A stretch of 64,000 nucleotides of DNA, taken from positions 1 to 64,000 of the forward strand of contig NZ_AYOZ01000006.1 of NCBI RefSeq assembly GCF_000508165.1, read 5' to 3'. Below, in pieces: positions 20,542 through 29,985 of this stretch (the stretch's first letter is position 1; each line of letters begins with the position of its first letter). A program made the position numbers and the translations under genes. The notes below the pieces were generated by a model that was not told the origin of the DNA, made no database searches, and saw only the letters and a list, made by a program, of their open reading frames with translations. Source of the stretch: Marinomonas profundimaris (lineage in GTDB: Bacteria; Pseudomonadota; Gammaproteobacteria; Pseudomonadales; Marinomonadaceae).

Positions 20542-21444
20542 ATGGCGTACGCAGTAACATTAGAAGCATTACGCGTGTTGGAAGCAATCCATCAGTTGGG
20601 CAGTTTTGCGGCCGCGGCGGAAGCACTCTTTAAAGTCCCTTCGGCTTTGACCTACACAGTAAAAAAACTCGAAGAAGATTTAGGCGTTGCCTTATTTGAC
20701 CGTTCACGCCAAAAAGCCGTATTAACATCGGCGGGTCATTTGGTGTTGGAGCAGGGCCAAGCGATTCTAGAAGCGGCGATGCGGTTAGAAGACTCGATTA
20801 AGCAGTTTGACTCAGGCTGGGAACCAAAGCTAAGAATTGCAAGGGATACGGTTTTATTGGAGTCGCCATTAATGACGGTGGTTGGCGACTTTTTATCTCA
20901 AAATAGGCCGGTAGAAATCACGCTTTCTGAAGAAGCCGTTGGTGGTGGTTGGGATGCGTTGCAAGACGGTCGTGCCGATTTAGTGATTGGTGTCACGGGG
21001 GAGTTGCCGAAAGGAAAGGTGCATATTCAAGCACTAGGCGCGATCGAATTTGTGTTTGCCATTGCGCCAACTCACCCTTTGGCCTTGGTTGAAGGGGCAA
21101 TCACTGCCGCTCAATTGCGTCAATATCCCGCTATTGTGGTAGCTGACAGTTCAAAAAATTTGCCGGCTCGTAACATTGGTATTTTTGAAAGCCGTCAAGT
21201 ACTGAGAGTCGATACCATGCGAAGCAAAATTCAGGCGCAATGTTTGGGGTTGGGCGTTGGTTATTTGCCTAAGCATCGTATTGTTGATCAGTTAAATTCA
21301 GCCCGTTTGGTTGTGCGCCAATGTGAATTTCCAAGGCCAAACTTAATAACCTATTTAGCATGGCGTAAAGACAATCCGGGACGTGGTTTGTCGTGGTTTG
21401 TAGAGCAACTGGCTAAGCAAGATTGGCAACTGATTCCGGTTTGA
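20542..21444 (+). CDS. LysR family regulator
   Basis: A 300-residue LysR-type transcription factor with an N-terminal winged helix (about 1-65: LEAIHQLGSFAAAAEALFKV, then SALTYTVKKLEEDLG) and a periplasmic-binding-like effector domain (about 90-295). It is divergent from pirin and 31 bases ahead of an AEC transporter on the same strand, so it may control one or both. The effector is unknown. Confidence 0.92.
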   Translation: MAYAVTLEALRVLEAIHQLGSFAAAAEALFKVPSALTYTVKKLEEDLGVALFDRSRQKAVLTSAGHLVLEQGQAILEAAMRLEDSIKQFDSGWEPKLRIARDTVLLESPLMTVVGDFLSQNRPVEITLSEEAVGGGWDALQDGRADLVIGVTGELPKGKVHIQALGAIEFVFAIAPTHPLALVEGAITAAQLRQYPAIVVADSSKNLPARNIGIFESRQVLRVDTMRSKIQAQCLGLGVGYLPKHRIVDQLNSARLVVRQCEFPRPNLITYLAWRKDNPGRGLSWFVEQLAKQDWQLIPV

Positions 21445-21475
21445 CTGTTTTTACTTCGTGATGTAAGGGGTGTTT

Positions 21476-22423
21476 GTGTTTTCTCTCTCTCTTTCTGTGT
21501 TGCCTGTTTTTTTACTTTTGGTCGCGGGCGCGGTTTGTCAGCGTTGGCGCTTTCCGATGGAAGGCTTTTGGTCTGGTGTCGATAAGTTATCGTATTGGGT
21601 TTTGTTTCCTGCATTGCTGTTTAACAAAACGTCGCAAATTGATTTTACGAACCCAATGTTGCCGAAATACGCTTTTATTTTGTTGTTTGCTTTATTGGTG
21701 ACCGCACTGTTTGTGTTTCTCACCACTTGGTTGATGAAGGTGGCGGCACCAACGGCATCGTCGATGTTGCAGGCTGGTGTGCGCTTTAATACTTTTATTG
21801 TGTTGGCGTTGGCTGGCAGTGTGTACGGCAATGATGGCTTGGTGTTAGCCGCGTTGGGGGCGTCGGTACTGATTCCTGCTGTGAATGTGTTTTTGGTGGT
21901 GTCTATGGTGCTGATGCATGGGCCGTCTTCTGCGGATGGTTCGTCTACGGTTTCGTTACCGCGTTTGGTCAGTGGCGCATTGATTCGTAATCCTTTGATT
22001 GTGTCGATTCTTCTTGGTAGTGGTTTGAACCTGCTTGGTTTAACACCGATTATTTTGGTGTCGGATGTGGTGGGGATGTTGTCTCAGGCGGCGTTGCCTT
22101 TGGTTTTGCTGGCGGTGGGAGCCAGTGTACGTTTGGAAGCGATTCGTTCTGTTGGCATGACGTTTGTGATGTCTAGTATGGCGCGTTTTATCGTTTTTCC
22201 TTTAGTGATTGGTGTGATGTGCTGGTGGTTGGACGTTCGAGGCTTGCCAGCGTTGGTGGCCGTGTTATTTGGTGTGGTGCCAACGGCGACGTCGGCGTAC
22301 GCGCTGGCCCGTCAATTGGGCGGTGATGCAGACCGAATGGCGGCGTATATTACGATGCAAACCTTGCTGTCGGTCATGACATTGCCGCTCTGTATTTGGT
22401 TGAGCCAGTTGTATTTGGGGTAA
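21476..22423 (+). CDS. AEC family transporter
   Basis: Membrane protein of the auxin efflux carrier (AEC) family with about ten hydrophobic segments, two sets of five, typical of the fold. Bacterial members move organic or amino acid substrates; no substrate can be read here. The start is GTG 21476 because AAGGGG at 21465-21470 is spaced for it; GTG 21470 overlaps that site. Length is 315 residues. It follows the LysR gene closely and may share its transcript. Confidence 0.85.
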   Translation: MFSLSLSVLPVFLLLVAGAVCQRWRFPMEGFWSGVDKLSYWVLFPALLFNKTSQIDFTNPMLPKYAFILLFALLVTALFVFLTTWLMKVAAPTASSMLQAGVRFNTFIVLALAGSVYGNDGLVLAALGASVLIPAVNVFLVVSMVLMHGPSSADGSSTVSLPRLVSGALIRNPLIVSILLGSGLNLLGLTPIILVSDVVGMLSQAALPLVLLAVGASVRLEAIRSVGMTFVMSSMARFIVFPLVIGVMCWWLDVRGLPALVAVLFGVVPTATSAYALARQLGGDADRMAAYITMQTLLSVMTLPLCIWLSQLYLG

Positions 22424-22567
22424 AGGAATTTATGTTATACGCGTCTTAAAACAATACGAATACGGCATGTTAGCGCTCGACTGCATAGCAATATTGATAT
22501 GCAGTTTGCTGTAACTTGCATTTGAAAGGTCAGGGAGTGGGCTATATTCTGGATCGCAGAGTATGTG

Positions 22568-22609
22568 GTGATCAGTCTCAACTGATGTACTGCACTCAGT
22601 ACAGATCAC
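22568..22609 (+). promoter_or_regulatory. Nested dyads in the ytfQ leader
   Basis: Within 42 bases there are two perfect adjacent hairpins, ATCAGT-CTCA-ACTGAT (22571-22586) and TGTACTG-CACT-CAGTACA (22586-22603), enclosed by the complementary pair GTGATC (22568-22573) and GATCAC (22604-22609). The element ends 10 bases before the AAGGA of ytfQ. It may be an RNA control element or overlapping operators for a LacI-type repressor. Confidence 0.65.
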
Positions 22610-22632
22610 AACAAAAATAAAAGGAATCTAGT

Positions 22633-23619
22633 ATGCAAACTCTCTCAATTCGACCTTCGTTACCGTGGCTCGGTGCGTTCAAACGCAAAGCGATGTTGAC
22701 GACTTTTTCTGTGTTACTTCCTGTTCTATCTGGCTCTGCCATGGCGGCAGATTTGACGATAGGTTTCTCGCAAATCGGTTCTGAAAGTGGTTGGCGAACC
22801 TCTGAAACCGCTTCTATTAAAGCAGAAGCAGAGCGTCGCGGTTACAACCTGAAGTTCTCTGATGCTCAGCAAAAGCAAGAAAATCAAATCAAGGCGGTAC
22901 GTTCGTATATCGCTCAAGGTGTGGATGGCATTCTTTTGGCGCCAGTGGTGGAAACCGGCTGGGACCAAGTTTTAAAAGAAGCGAAACGCGCTCGAATCCC
23001 CGTTGTGTTGATTGACCGAGGTGTCGCTGCGGATCCCAGTTTGTATCTAACGAAGATTGCATCGGATTTTAAAGAAGAGGGTGCTTTGGCCGCATCGTGG
23101 TTGGCCGCAAAAACCAATGGGCGTTGTAATATCGTTGAGCTGCAAGGATCCGTGGGGTCGTCTGCGGCGATTGATCGTAAAGCAGGGTTTGACTCTTTGA
23201 TTAGTAACTTTCCGAACATGACGATTATCCGTTCTCAGTCTGGCTCGTTTACTCGTGCTGGCGGTAAAGAAGTCATGGAAAGTTTCTTAAAAGCCGAAGG
23301 CGGTGCGAAGAATATTTGTGCGCTGTTTGCTCACAATGATGACATGGCATTGGGCGCTATTTTGGCGATGAAAGAAGCGGGTATCAGACCAACGAAAGAC
23401 ATTTTAGTGGTGTCCATTGATGCGGTTCCTGATATCTTCAAAGCCATGGCCGATGGCGAAGCCAATGCGACGATCGAGTTGAATCCTCATCTTGGCGGCC
23501 CTGCCTTTGACGCAATTCTAGCGTCTCAAAAAGGCGCTAAAGTCGACAAGTGGGTCAAAGCAAATGGCCCACTGTACCTTCCTGATACCGCGGCGGTCGA
23601 ATACGCTAAACGCAAGTAA
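22633..23619 (+). CDS. ytfQ: Galactofuranose-type sugar-binding protein
   Basis: Periplasmic substrate-binding protein of an ABC importer. Residues 1 to about 39 are an export signal with a long positive N-region and a cleavage site near SAMA-AD. The mature part closely follows YtfQ: IGFSQIGSESGWRTSE, QQKQENQIKAVRSYIAQG, VELQGSVGSSAAIDRK and FAHNDDMALGA. The likely ligand, galactofuranose, is inferred from YtfQ. AAGGA at 22620-22624 sets the start. It leads the ytfQRT-yjfF operon. Confidence 0.93.
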   Translation: MQTLSIRPSLPWLGAFKRKAMLTTFSVLLPVLSGSAMAADLTIGFSQIGSESGWRTSETASIKAEAERRGYNLKFSDAQQKQENQIKAVRSYIAQGVDGILLAPVVETGWDQVLKEAKRARIPVVLIDRGVAADPSLYLTKIASDFKEEGALAASWLAAKTNGRCNIVELQGSVGSSAAIDRKAGFDSLISNFPNMTIIRSQSGSFTRAGGKEVMESFLKAEGGAKNICALFAHNDDMALGAILAMKEAGIRPTKDILVVSIDAVPDIFKAMADGEANATIELNPHLGGPAFDAILASQKGAKVDKWVKANGPLYLPDTAAVEYAKRK

Positions 23620-23694
23620 CTGAACGACATACCTGGGGTTTATTGAACCCTAGGTATGTGCTGTTCTGTCTGTTAAGCGAACGGAGATCGTATC

Positions 23695-25218
23695 ATGTCA
23701 AATTTCGTCGAAGGGGCGCAAGTCGTCACTCGTCCTTTGCTAAAAATCGATAACCTATCCAAATCCTTTACTGGTGTTCAAGCCCTTAGTGGTGTGTCTT
23801 TGCAGATTAAATCAGGCGAAATTCGTGCTTTGCTTGGCGAAAATGGTGCGGGAAAATCCACTCTCATTAAAGTGCTTACCGGCGTTTACCCTCGTGATGG
23901 TGGAGATATTTTACTAGACGGTAACGCGATTAATGCGGCTGACAGCGGTCATGCGCAACGCTTAGGCATCAGCACGGTTTATCAAGAAGTGAATTTAATA
24001 CCTACCCTGTCTGTGATGGAAAACCTGACATTGCAGCATCAAGAAAAAGTCTTCGGTCTGATCAGTTGGAAAAAGGCTGAAATACGTGCCAAAGCATTAT
24101 TGGCGCAGGTGGGTTTGGACATTGATCCATTACGCCAGCTAGATACCTATTCGATTGCGATACAGCAGTTGGTGGCGATAGCACGGGCCTTGAGTACACA
24201 AGCCAAAATGTTGATTCTCGATGAGCCGACGGCCAGTTTGGACAGCGATGAAATCAAGCAATTGTTTGATTTGATGCGACGCCTTAAAGCAGAAGGCATG
24301 GGCATTATTTTTGTCACGCACTTTTTGGATCAGGTTTATAGCATCACTGACAGCATTACCGTGTTACGAAACGGTGAGTGCATCGGTACGTTCAATACGG
24401 CGGAGCTTACGCGCTCGGATCTGGTGAGTCACATGGTGGGGAAATCCTTAGAAGAGCTCGCGCCAAGTGCCCATGACCATTCTATTCAGCGTGAAAGAAA
24501 AGCGCTTTTAGCATTAAACAACGTCGGCAAGCAGCGCTATTTACAGCCATTGAATTTGAGTATCGCGGCAGGAGATATTGTCGGCGTTGCCGGATTGTTG
24601 GGTTCTGGTCGTACCGAGCTTTGTGAATTGGCTTATGGGTCGGTGAAGCCAGATCAAGGCGAGATAAGGCTGGGTAAGCATTCCCTCACTAAGTTTTCTT
24701 TGCGCCGCGCTATTCAAGTGGGCATGGGTTATTGCCCAGAAGACCGAAAACAAGATGGCATCGTGGCGGAATTGAGCGTAAGAGAAAATATGATTCTTGC
24801 GTTGCAGGCGAGTAGAGGCTGGTGGTCGCCTATTTCACTCTCCGATCAACAAGGTTTGGTTGAGGATATGATCCAACGTTTAGCCATCAAAACACCGGAC
24901 ATGGACAAGCCGATTGGTGAGTTGAGTGGCGGCAACCAGCAAAAAGTCATTTTAGCTCGATGGCTGATTACTCATCCTGCGTTGTTGATTTTGGATGAGC
25001 CAACCCGAGGCATTGATATCGGAGCGCATCATGACATTATTCAGATTATCAAAGAGCTGTGTGAGCAAGGCATGGGCTTGCTCGTCGCGTCATCTGAATT
25101 GGAAGAATTGGTGATGTTTGCTCATCGTGTGGTGGTTATGAAAGACCATCATAAAGTGTCGGAACTTCTAGGAGAAGACATCTCTGAGCAAGCGATTTTA
25201 CGTACGATTGCGAGCTGA
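23695..25218 (+). CDS. ytfR: Sugar ABC transporter ATPase
   Basis: A 507-residue ATPase with two fused ABC domains, as in ribose/galactofuranose importers. Domain 1 (about 10-245) has Walker A GENGAGKST and Walker B LILDEPTASLD. Domain 2 (about 265-505) has a degenerate P-loop, GLLGSGRTE, but an intact signature LSGGNQQK and LILDEPTRGID, which is normal for this class. The degenerate site is a family feature, not decay. It lies 75 bases after ytfQ. Confidence 0.93.
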   Translation: MSNFVEGAQVVTRPLLKIDNLSKSFTGVQALSGVSLQIKSGEIRALLGENGAGKSTLIKVLTGVYPRDGGDILLDGNAINAADSGHAQRLGISTVYQEVNLIPTLSVMENLTLQHQEKVFGLISWKKAEIRAKALLAQVGLDIDPLRQLDTYSIAIQQLVAIARALSTQAKMLILDEPTASLDSDEIKQLFDLMRRLKAEGMGIIFVTHFLDQVYSITDSITVLRNGECIGTFNTAELTRSDLVSHMVGKSLEELAPSAHDHSIQRERKALLALNNVGKQRYLQPLNLSIAAGDIVGVAGLLGSGRTELCELAYGSVKPDQGEIRLGKHSLTKFSLRRAIQVGMGYCPEDRKQDGIVAELSVRENMILALQASRGWWSPISLSDQQGLVEDMIQRLAIKTPDMDKPIGELSGGNQQKVILARWLITHPALLILDEPTRGIDIGAHHDIIQIIKELCEQGMGLLVASSELEELVMFAHRVVVMKDHHKVSELLGEDISEQAILRTIAS

Positions 25219-25295
25219 TTTTTATGGGTAAGCATGCACTTACACTCTTTTAATCTCAGTGGTTTGATCAGCAAACCATTCAAGTAGCGGTTCCT

Positions 25296-26324
25296 ATGAA
25301 GAAGAATGATTTCCTACATAAACATCAGAAAACGCTCGCGCCTTTATTGTCGCTTGTGCTGATTATTTTGGTCACCGCGTCTGTCACACCGGGCTTTCTC
25401 AAAATCACATTTGTCGATGGTCACCTCTTTGGCAGTTTGGTGGATATTTTGCACCGTGGTACGCCAACGGCGTTGGTGGCATTGGGAATGGCGGTGGTGA
25501 TTGCGACACGTGGCATTGATTTGTCGGTCGGGGCCGTGATTGCCATTTGCGGTGCGGTGACCGCTGTATTGACAGTGAATACGGATTGGCCCGTGTGGAT
25601 AGTGATCTTATGCGCGTTAGGCACAGGGGCTTTATGCGGTTTGTGGAATGGTATTTTGGTGTCAGTGTTTAATATTCAGCCGATTGTTGCGACCTTGATT
25701 TTGATGGTGGCTGGCCGTGGCATTGCGCAAATGATTACCGAAGGCCAAATTGTCACGTTCCATTCAGAAGTATTGGATGCCATTGGTAATGGCTATTTTC
25801 TGGCGTTTCCAATTCGGGTTTGGATCGCAATTGGACTGATTCTACTGACCGTTATTGTGATGCGAAAAACCGCGTTGGGACTGTTTATCGAATCGGTTGG
25901 GGCGAATGTTCGAGCCAGTCGTTTAGTTGGTATCGAAGCACGATTGTTGGTGATGTCCGCGTATGTTTTTTCCGGCTTCTGCGCCGGGCTCAGCGGCATT
26001 ATTCTTGCCGCCGACATTCGTGGTGCCGATGCGAATAACGCGGGTTTATGGCTTGAGTTGGACGCCATTTTAGCTGTGGTGTTAGCGGGGGCATCGTTAG
26101 CGGGTGGGCGGATTTATTTACTGCTGACAGTGGTTGGAGTGTTAATTATTCAGACTCTGACGACGGCGATTCTCACCAGTGGTTTACCCGTTCAATACAA
26201 TTTGGTGGTGAAAGCAACCATTATACTGGCGGTTTTACTGATCCAATCGCCTAAAACTCGGCAATGGTTATCGGGTTTGTTTCCTAAAAAAGAAGGTGAT
26301 AAGAAAGGGAGTACAACACCATGA
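25296..26324 (+). CDS. ytfT: Sugar ABC transporter permease
   Basis: A 342-residue inner-membrane permease of the RbsC/YtfT type with about eight to ten transmembrane segments. The family motif RGIDLSVGAVIAICGA lies near residue 70, and a late glycine-rich segment VVLAGASLAGGRIYLLLT is typical. It overlaps yjfF by 4 bases (ATGA), so the two permeases are made together and form the heterodimeric channel. Confidence 0.92.
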   Translation: MKKNDFLHKHQKTLAPLLSLVLIILVTASVTPGFLKITFVDGHLFGSLVDILHRGTPTALVALGMAVVIATRGIDLSVGAVIAICGAVTAVLTVNTDWPVWIVILCALGTGALCGLWNGILVSVFNIQPIVATLILMVAGRGIAQMITEGQIVTFHSEVLDAIGNGYFLAFPIRVWIAIGLILLTVIVMRKTALGLFIESVGANVRASRLVGIEARLLVMSAYVFSGFCAGLSGIILAADIRGADANNAGLWLELDAILAVVLAGASLAGGRIYLLLTVVGVLIIQTLTTAILTSGLPVQYNLVVKATIILAVLLIQSPKTRQWLSGLFPKKEGDKKGSTTP

Positions 26325-27289
26325 TTAATGAACGTAATTTGCCGATATTGGCGACCTTGCTGGTGTTTATTCTGCTGTATGGTTTTGGTGTGTACGAATA
26401 CCGAGGCTTTCGCGATACCTTAGTGTTTACGAATTTATTAACCGATAACGCCTTTTTGATCATTACTGCGATTGGTATGACCTTTGTGATTCTGTCTGGA
26501 GGCATCGACTTGTCGGTCGGTTCGATGATCGCGTTTATCGGCGTATTGATGGCGTATATGATTTCTAGCATGGGATTGCACCCTGCGTTCGCCATTGGCA
26601 TCGCATTGCTGGTTGGCGTGTTTTTTGGAACGATCATGGGCGTGATCATCGCTTTTTTCGAAATACAGGCTTTTATCGTGACCTTGGCTGGGATGTTTTT
26701 GTTCCGAGGATTGGCGTATCTGATCAATTTGGACGCGGTGCCAATCAGTCACCCTTTTATTATGGCGTTATCGGATATTTATGTGCCATTGCCAGGACGA
26801 GGAGGTTTGACCTTTATTGCCATGGCGATGCTGGTGCTGTTGGTCATCGGCATTTTGGTGGCTCGTCGAACGCGTTTTGGCATGAGTGTGTACGCCTTGG
26901 GTGGAGACAGTCATTCAGCAGCGTTACTAGGCGTGCCAGTGGGAAAAACCATTATTAAAATTTACGCGTTGAGCGGGTTCTACAGTGCCATGTCTGGGGT
27001 GATTTTTGCGATCTATACCGGATCGGCGTATCCCTTGGCGGCGGTTGGGGTTGAACTGGATGCGATTGCAGCCGTGGTAATAGGCGGAACCTTGCTAACA
27101 GGTGGTGTGGGGTATGTCTTTGGTACGTTTTTAGGTGCGATGATTCAAGGCATCATTCAAACGTTGATCACTTTTGATGGCTCGCTGAACAGCTGGTGGA
27201 CGAAATTGGCGGTCGGTGGGTTGCTGTTGTTTTTTATCTTGCTACAAAAAGGCATTGTTGTGTGGGTGAAAAAGCGCGCTGCGGGCTAA
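26321..27289 (+). CDS. yjfF: Sugar ABC transporter permease
   Basis: Second permease of the same importer, 322 residues, with the motif SGGIDLSVGSMIAF near residue 63 and the late VVIGGTLLTGGVGYVFG segment. It is paired with ytfT as YtfT/YjfF are in Escherichia coli. A strong terminator follows. No sugar-degrading gene or regulator lies beside the operon. Confidence 0.92.
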   Translation: MINERNLPILATLLVFILLYGFGVYEYRGFRDTLVFTNLLTDNAFLIITAIGMTFVILSGGIDLSVGSMIAFIGVLMAYMISSMGLHPAFAIGIALLVGVFFGTIMGVIIAFFEIQAFIVTLAGMFLFRGLAYLINLDAVPISHPFIMALSDIYVPLPGRGGLTFIAMAMLVLLVIGILVARRTRFGMSVYALGGDSHSAALLGVPVGKTIIKIYALSGFYSAMSGVIFAIYTGSAYPLAAVGVELDAIAAVVIGGTLLTGGVGYVFGTFLGAMIQGIIQTLITFDGSLNSWWTKLAVGGLLLFFILLQKGIVVWVKKRAAG

Positions 27290-27317
27290 TTATTGCTTTT
27301 TTTGTATTCGCAAACAT

Positions 27318-27349
27318 AAAAAAACCAGTGCTTTTGGCACTGGTTTTTT
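27318..27349. terminator. Bidirectional terminator
   Basis: CCAGTGC (27325-27331) and GCACTGG (27337-27343) form a perfect stem with flanking A and T runs, between convergent yjfF and galU. Confidence 0.92.
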
Positions 27350-27385
27350 GCTCTATGGTGGTGCGTTTTACCTGATGGCGATGGT

Positions 27386-28231
27386 TTACGCTTCAGTTGG
27401 GTCTTTGTAGATATTCTGGTAGCAGTAGTTGGTGGCTTCAACAAAGCCGTCTACGCTGCCACAGTCAAAGCGTTTGCCTTTGAATTTGTACGCCAACACA
27501 CAGCCCTCTTTTGCTTGTTGCAAAATGGCGTCGGTGATTTGAACTTCGCCGTTACGACCTGGCGGTGTGTTGCGAATTTTATCAAAGATATCAGGGGTTA
27601 ATATGTATCGTCCGATAATGGCAAGGTTCGACGGTGCTTCTTCTTTTGAGGGTTTTTCGACCATGTCGGTGACACGGTAAAGGCCGTCCATCATGGATTC
27701 GCCTTTTATGACGCCGTACTTGTGCACTTCGTCTTCAGGCACTTCTTCAATGGCAACAATAGTGCAACGGAATTGGTTGTAGAGTTTTACCATTTGCGCC
27801 ATAACGCCGTCTTCATCGTCACTTTCGCCAAAACACAGGTCATCCGCAAGCACGACGCCGAACGCTTCGTCGCCGATCAAGGGCTCGCCGGTAAGGATGG
27901 CGTGTCCTAGGCCTAACATGTTGTTTTGACGTGTAAAAGAAAAGTTGACGTTGTCGATGAGGTGACGGATTCCGTCTAGGTATTTTTCTTTGCTGGTGCC
28001 GGAAATTTGATGTTCTAGTTCATAGCTGATGTCGAAATGGTCCGCTATGGCACGTTTCCCGCGTCCTGTTACGAAGGTTACGTTGTTTAGGCCAGCCGCT
28101 TCCGCCTCTTCTACGCCGTATTGAACCAAAGGCTTGTTTACAATAGGAAGCATTTCTTTAGGCATGGATTTAGTAGCAGGTAAAAAACGTGTGCCATAAC
28201 CAGCAACGGGGAATAGACATTTGCGAATCAT
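27386..28231 (-). CDS. galU: UTP-glucose-1-phosphate uridylyltransferase
   Basis: Makes UDP-glucose from UTP and glucose 1-phosphate for envelope polysaccharides and sugar interconversion. The nucleotidyltransferase signature FPVAGYGTRFLPATKSMPK is at the N terminus, with LVQYGVEEAEAAG after it and the VEKPSKEEAPSNLAIIGRY block in the middle. The length (281) is normal. It is transcribed alone, converging on the sugar importer. Confidence 0.95.
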   Translation of the reverse strand: MIRKCLFPVAGYGTRFLPATKSMPKEMLPIVNKPLVQYGVEEAEAAGLNNVTFVTGRGKRAIADHFDISYELEHQISGTSKEKYLDGIRHLIDNVNFSFTRQNNMLGLGHAILTGEPLIGDEAFGVVLADDLCFGESDDEDGVMAQMVKLYNQFRCTIVAIEEVPEDEVHKYGVIKGESMMDGLYRVTDMVEKPSKEEAPSNLAIIGRYILTPDIFDKIRNTPPGRNGEVQITDAILQQAKEGCVLAYKFKGKRFDCGSVDGFVEATNYCYQNIYKDPTEA

Positions 28232-28310
28232 AATTTTTCCTTAAAAATGGCGTTGTTAAATGGCTGTCCAAACATATGACGTAGTCAGCCTTTTTCTGGA
28301 GATGATTCTA

Positions 28311-29189
28311 TTATAAAACATCTCGTGTGACAGTTATTATCACCTTCGTTAACCGGTCCAATACAGGGGAGTTAAGTTTGTACCAATGCCAATAAAGTGG
28401 CAAGGCTAGGCGCTTGTTTGGCAGCAAGGATACCAGTTTCTTACTTTTTATTTTCTCTTTAATTTGAACACTAGGAACCAAAGCACAGACTGTGCCACCC
28501 ATTACCAGTTCAACAAAGCCGTGAGAAGAAGGATACCAGTGGCTGTTATTAAAATTAGCACTCGTTTCCAAGCATTCATTTTGGTAACGAGGCCAAAGTT
28601 CGTCATGTTCGTCATAAATCAAAGCCGGTGACTGTAGGATGGATTCTGTACTTAGATCTCCCTTCAAATAGTCTTCGATAAAACGTGGTGTCGCCACTAG
28701 CTCATAATTCATATAACCCAAAAATATGGAATCGCCTCCCGCGACAGGTGTGCCTATTTGACTCAGGCATGCAACGACTTGCCCTGTTTGCAATAAGGCT
28801 CGAGTTTGGTTTTGATCGGCGGCTTTAATGTGAAGCTTGGTGTCATCCAATGACGAAAAATCGCTGACGACTTGCGTGAACCAAGTGGCCAATGAGTCGT
28901 TATTAACGGCGATACTGATGGGTTGGTGTGCCTGATTCCCTTCGATGGATTCTCTTAGGCCTTCTTCTAGCATCGTTACCTTGTTGAAATGCGCCAGTAA
29001 TTGTTCGCCTAACGCTGTGGCTACAACGGGTCTTGCACGAATTAATAACGGTTGTCCGCATTCTTGCTCGAGACGTTTAATATTTTGTGACACGGCCGAT
29101 TGAGTGAGGTTTAAATATTGCGCGGCTTTGTCGAAGCTTTGAAACTTCAATACGGCGTGTAAGCTGCTGAGCGCTTTATAATCCATCAT
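28311..29189 (-). CDS. argP: LysR regulator ArgP
   Basis: LysR-type activator that drives the lysine/arginine exporter gene next to it. The N-terminal helix-turn-helix (about 1-60) has QSFDKAAQYLNLTQSAVSQ and RLEQECGQPLLIR, close to ArgP/IciA/LysG. The 292-residue length fits. It is divergent from argO across a 148-base AT-rich gap, the standard argP-argO layout, where it should bind. Two adjacent ATG codons are possible starts. Confidence 0.88.
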   Translation of the reverse strand: MMDYKALSSLHAVLKFQSFDKAAQYLNLTQSAVSQNIKRLEQECGQPLLIRARPVVATALGEQLLAHFNKVTMLEEGLRESIEGNQAHQPISIAVNNDSLATWFTQVVSDFSSLDDTKLHIKAADQNQTRALLQTGQVVACLSQIGTPVAGGDSIFLGYMNYELVATPRFIEDYLKGDLSTESILQSPALIYDEHDELWPRYQNECLETSANFNNSHWYPSSHGFVELVMGGTVCALVPSVQIKEKIKSKKLVSLLPNKRLALPLYWHWYKLNSPVLDRLTKVIITVTRDVL

Positions 29190-29337
29190 AAGAATTTACG
29201 ATTACTGTGTTCGTGGCGTTGTTTAAAAAAACTCATATATAATTTTTTCTAATGTAATTTTAGTTTTATTAATTTTAATTTATAGCCTGGTTTCCGTAAG
29301 ATCAAGCTCTATTTAAAAGACAGAGTAGAGACAAGGT

Positions 29338-29946
29338 ATGTTGGCATTTATGAGTGGTGTGATCACAGGCGGCGGTTTAATCGTTGCGGTTGGCGCGCAG
29401 AACAGTTTTTTATTAGAGCAAGCATTGAAGCGTCATTACGCGTTTCCGATCGCATTATTGTTCATTGTGAGTGATGCATTATCGATTGCGCTGGGGGCGT
29501 TTGGTTTGGGCTTAATCTTACAGAGCCATGAATGGCTTTTGTCTTTTTCTCGTTGGGCGGGCGTGGCATTTTTGGTGTGGTTCGCTTACGGAAAGTGGCG
29601 AGCGTCTTTTCAAGAAGAGCATTTGATTCTGGCGCAATTCAGTAAGCGACTCGCTATCTGGCCACTGTTTATGATGGGGTTCGCTGTGACGTGGCTGAAC
29701 CCACATTTTTATCTGGACACCATGATTTTAATGGGCAGTTTGGCAAACCAATGGCAAGGCGAAAAATGGGCGTTTGTATTTGGTGGCATAACGGCGTCTG
29801 TGGTGTGGTTTTTGACACTGGCGTTGGTTGGAAAGTTGTGCGCGAAATGGTTAGAAAAAGCTGTGTTTTGGCGTTGGTTTAATCGTATTAATGCGATTCT
29901 GATTTGGAGTATCGCGCTGAAAATTGCAACACAACCCTTGTCCTAA
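29338..29946 (+). CDS. argO: Arginine/lysine exporter ArgO (LysE family)
   Basis: Six-segment inner-membrane exporter (202 residues) of the LysE family. The N terminus GGGLIVAVGAQNSFLLEQAL is the ArgO/LysE signature, followed by WLNPHFYLDTMILMGSLA near residue 120. Its divergent partner is argP. Export of basic amino acids is inferred from family and context. Its last codons form part of a 13-bp hairpin. Confidence 0.9.
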   Translation: MLAFMSGVITGGGLIVAVGAQNSFLLEQALKRHYAFPIALLFIVSDALSIALGAFGLGLILQSHEWLLSFSRWAGVAFLVWFAYGKWRASFQEEHLILAQFSKRLAIWPLFMMGFAVTWLNPHFYLDTMILMGSLANQWQGEKWAFVFGGITASVVWFLTLALVGKLCAKWLEKAVFWRWFNRINAILIWSIALKIATQPLS

Positions 29947-29965
29947 TGAAATAAGGGTTGTGTTG
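29927..29965. terminator. Hairpin at the argO / MFS junction
   Basis: A perfect 13-bp inverted repeat, CAACACAACCCTT (29927-29939) and AAGGGTTGTGTTG (29953-29965), with the argO stop codon in its loop. T runs are weak on both sides, so termination is likely but not certain. Confidence 0.65.
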
Positions 29966-29985
29966 TCATTATTGAGGTTTGCAAG

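Noticed and set aside
24541-25218. Degenerate P-loop in YtfR domain 2 as damage
   Set aside because: It is normal for this class of fused sugar ATPases.
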